In this document: in pieces, positions 63,781-64,000 of the stretch
Position numbering within the stretch: the first letter of the stretch is position 1
Layout of the letters: every line of letters begins with the position of its first letter
From: Flavobacterium geliluteum
Lineage (GTDB): Bacteria; Bacteroidota; Bacteroidia; Flavobacteriales; Flavobacteriaceae
Assembly (NCBI RefSeq): GCF_017948595.1
Contig: NZ_JAGFBV010000008.1
Coordinates: 62,001-126,000 of the forward strand
Reading direction: 5' to 3'
DNA length: 64,000 bases
Position numbers and translations under genes: made by a program
The notes under the pieces: model-generated
What the model was told of the DNA's origin: nothing
Seen by the model: only the letters and a program-made list of their open reading frames with translations
The model's database searches: none

Positions 63781-63788
63781 CAAAAATA
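63781..63788 (-). promoter_or_regulatory. Putative -7 promoter box for the PorV2-like gene
   Basis: On the minus strand the bases read TATTTTTG, matching TAnnTTTG, 42 bases before the start codon at 63739. It sits in the 189-base divergent gap shared with pssA. Confidence 0.55.
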
Positions 63789-63892
63789 TAATAATTTACT
63801 GAGCTTATTTACTCCTTTTAGTAAATATTGCTGATGGGTATGATTTAATAAAAATCTATTTTAAAAACACGTGCAACATTAACATATTATGC

Positions 63893-63900
63893 TAATTTTG
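63893..63900 (+). promoter_or_regulatory. Putative -7 promoter box TAATTTTG for pssA
   Basis: TAATTTTG matches TAnnTTTG and lies 28 bases before the pssA start codon, in the divergent gap with the PorV2-like gene. Confidence 0.55.
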
Positions 63901-63928
63901 TTCCTCAAGACTATCAAATTTATAAAAC

Positions 63929-64000
63929 ATGAATATCAAAAAACACATTCCGAATTTAATTACGTTAATCAATCTTTTTTGTGGTTGTATCGCAGTTGTT
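63929..64000 (+). CDS. pssA: CDP-diacylglycerol-serine O-phosphatidyltransferase, start only
   Basis: Only the first 24 codons are in the window, reading MNIKKHIPNLITLINLFCGC and then IAVV. The IPNLITLxNLFCG segment is the first membrane helix of bacterial phosphatidylserine synthases of the CDP-alcohol phosphatidyltransferase family. The enzyme makes phosphatidylserine, precursor of phosphatidylethanolamine. A -7 promoter box precedes it. The call depends on a short but distinctive stretch. Confidence 0.82.
   Translation, partial: MNIKKHIPNLITLINLFCGCIAVV

Overview
The window looks like a chromosomal segment of a Flavobacterium-type member of the Bacteroidota. It is very AT-rich, and several intergenic gaps carry the Bacteroidota -7 promoter box TAnnTTTG. 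Start signals are weak and a few genes need TTG starts. The right edge holds a PorV/PorQ-family protein linked to type IX secretion, a DUF4105 (Lnb-like) envelope protein and the start of pssA. Everything from 1 to 61491 lies on the + strand and forms one very large surface-polysaccharide locus of about 54 genes, many overlapping by ATGA or TAATG. No tRNA, rRNA, CRISPR array, transposase or phage gene was seen, and no gap without a gene exceeds 300 bases.

Layout. (A) 1-4094: a small acyl-chain module (acyl carrier protein, hexapeptide acyltransferase, MaoC-like hydratase, FabG-like reductase, GNAT-like protein, polysaccharide deacetylase), closed by a terminator-like hairpin. (B) 4168-16529: a GT-B-like protein, a Wzx flippase, two hexapeptide O-acetyltransferases, a dTDP-rhamnose 4-epimerase-like enzyme, a TagD-like nucleotidyltransferase, ugd plus UDP-xylose synthase, two GT2 enzymes, a Wzy-like polymerase and a frameshifted acyltransferase. 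(C) 16562-24619: a WbuX/HisH/HisF amidine-forming set and a fnlA / rmlD-like / fnlC set with a WbuB-like transferase; together these predict an acetamidino 2,6-dideoxy-L-hexosamine. (D) 24623-32469: a WbpV-like reductase, a WbpL-like initiating transferase, a WxcM-like cupin, a PglE-like aminotransferase, rmlC, rmlD, rmlA and a WbpM-like 4,6-dehydratase. These supply UDP-D-QuiNAc and/or QuiNAc4N and dTDP-L-rhamnose, although rmlB is absent.

(E) 32494-34870: a terminator, a promoter and a Wzm/Wzt ABC exporter whose ATPase has a C-terminal glycan-recognition extension. (F) 34854-50387: a methyltransferase, a deacetylase-GT2 fusion, many glycosyltransferases, and a neuA-neuB-acyltransferase-neuC set predicting N-acetylneuraminic acid. 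(G) 50438-60046: an MBOAT/SGNH O-acetylation pair, more GT2 and GT4 enzymes and an O-antigen ligase/polymerase. (H) 60103-61491: a second initiating enzyme of the WcaJ (polyprenyl glycosylphosphotransferase) type. (I) 61495-64000: housekeeping envelope genes.

How the parts fit. Blocks A-D contain what a Wzx/Wzy-type O-antigen needs, starting from a WbpL-linked QuiNAc-type sugar, with rhamnose, an L-hexosamine and possibly an unusual N-acyl group. Blocks E-H hold an ABC exporter, a second initiating enzyme and a separate set of transferases. The locus may therefore make two glycans, or one locus may have grown by joining modules. This is inferred from gene content; linkages and end products cannot be read from sequence alone.
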